Of a stretch of DNA of 11,988 bases, positions 11,700 to 11,988 are shown in pieces. The stretch is from NCBI GenBank assembly GCA_027371655.1, contig DAHXMR010000247.1:1-11988 (forward strand), in the 5' to 3' direction. The translations under genes were made by a program, and so were the position numbers. The DNA comes from Microcaldota archaeon. GTDB taxonomy: Archaea; Micrarchaeota; Micrarchaeia; Norongarragalinales; CAINOH01. Within the stretch, counting starts at the first letter, position 1, and every line of letters starts with the position of its first letter. Below the pieces are notes generated by a model, which saw only the letters and a list, made by a program, of their open reading frames with translations, ran no database searches and was not told the origin of the DNA.

Positions 11700-11988
11700 A
11701 TGACAATAAAGGCGTCCCAACTCATGGGAATGGACATTTACACCGACAACGCCACGTTCGTCGGCAAGGTCTACGACATAATCATAGACCTGCAGAAGGG
11801 CGAAATCGTCCGCCTCACCCTTGAGCCCATCAAGGCGGCAAGCAAGGACGAGGCAAAGCGCATTTTCCGCGAAAAAACCGTGATGTACAAAAGCGTCAAG
11901 GCAGTCGAGAAAATCATAATCGTGTCGTCCTCGATGCCGCTTTCCGAGCCCGAAGAGGAGGAATCGTCCCCCGAGCCCGCGAAAGCAG
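11700..11988 (+). CDS. PRC-barrel domain protein (partial, 3' end cut)
   Basis: The window ends inside the gene; 96 residues are visible. Residues 2-75 fit the PRC-barrel fold of short archaeal proteins: IKASQLMGMDIYT, ATFVGKVYDIIIDLQKGEIVRLTLEP, and VMYKSVKAVEKIIIVSS. In these families the barrel is a small beta-rich module used for protein or RNA contacts (as in RimM and the N-terminus of CdvA). After residue 80 the chain becomes acidic and Pro/Ser-rich (SEPEEEESSPEP), a likely flexible tail. Archaeal stand-alone members are conserved but poorly understood. Start is fixed by a strong Shine-Dalgarno site. The missing end could add a further domain. Confidence 0.8.
   Translation, partial: MTIKASQLMGMDIYTDNATFVGKVYDIIIDLQKGEIVRLTLEPIKAASKDEAKRIFREKTVMYKSVKAVEKIIIVSSSMPLSEPEEEESSPEPAKA

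Noticed and set aside
1..11988. CRISPR arrays, insertion sequences, long tandem repeats
   Set aside because: No regularly spaced direct repeats, no transposase-like frames and no flanking inverted repeats were seen.

Overview
This window looks like a piece of an archaeal chromosome. The archaeal markers are an initiator tRNA with an A1:U72 pair and no encoded CCA, transcription factor E, an archaeal-type cofactor-independent phosphoglycerate mutase, a class III (archaellin/pilin-like) signal peptide, and TATA boxes about 25 nt before likely transcription starts. Small secreted Cys-rich proteins, a LamG pilin-like protein and many small orphan genes suggest a DPANN-like lineage such as Diapherotrites, Micrarchaeota or Woesearchaeota. 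That placement is an inference. Non-coding DNA is GC-rich apart from the promoters. I see no CRISPR array, insertion sequence, phage module or origin.

Layout. 1-640: tfe, possibly cut at the window edge. 724-798: initiator tRNA-Met with an oligo-T terminator. 855-2517: two adjacent exported or membrane-anchored Cys-rich proteins that share a Cys module and a PTPAP linker. 2590-4843: pdxT and pdxS (PLP synthase) on the minus strand, separated by a plus-strand VapBC-like toxin-antitoxin pair with a striking repeat array at its start. 4974-5831 (minus): LamG protein with a class III signal peptide. 6025-6237: 70-aa two-helix membrane protein. 6296-6631 (minus): small protein with two zinc ribbons. 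6632-7009: gene-free stretch holding a repeat element and the promoter region of the next gene. 7010-10201: dcd (dCTP deaminase family), eno (enolase) and apgM (phosphoglycerate mutase), all plus strand. 10453-10908: winged-helix protein. 11091-11498: predicted beta-sandwich protein. 11700 to the window end: PRC-barrel protein, cut by the edge.

How genes work together. PdxS and PdxT form the two-subunit pyridoxal 5'-phosphate synthase (glutaminase PdxT feeding ammonia to PdxS). ApgM and enolase catalyse consecutive steps (3-phosphoglycerate to 2-phosphoglycerate to phosphoenolpyruvate) and lie 26 nt apart. VapB/VapC are a likely self-regulated toxin-antitoxin pair. Start sites show two initiation modes: leaderless or nearly leaderless genes with TATA about 25-30 nt before ATG, and genes with GGTGAT-like Shine-Dalgarno sites. 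No obviously new multi-gene system is visible. The most interesting signals are the operator array and its placement inside the pdx locus, a two-copy intergenic element, the paired Cys-rich proteins, and an apparent metal-ligand change in ApgM.
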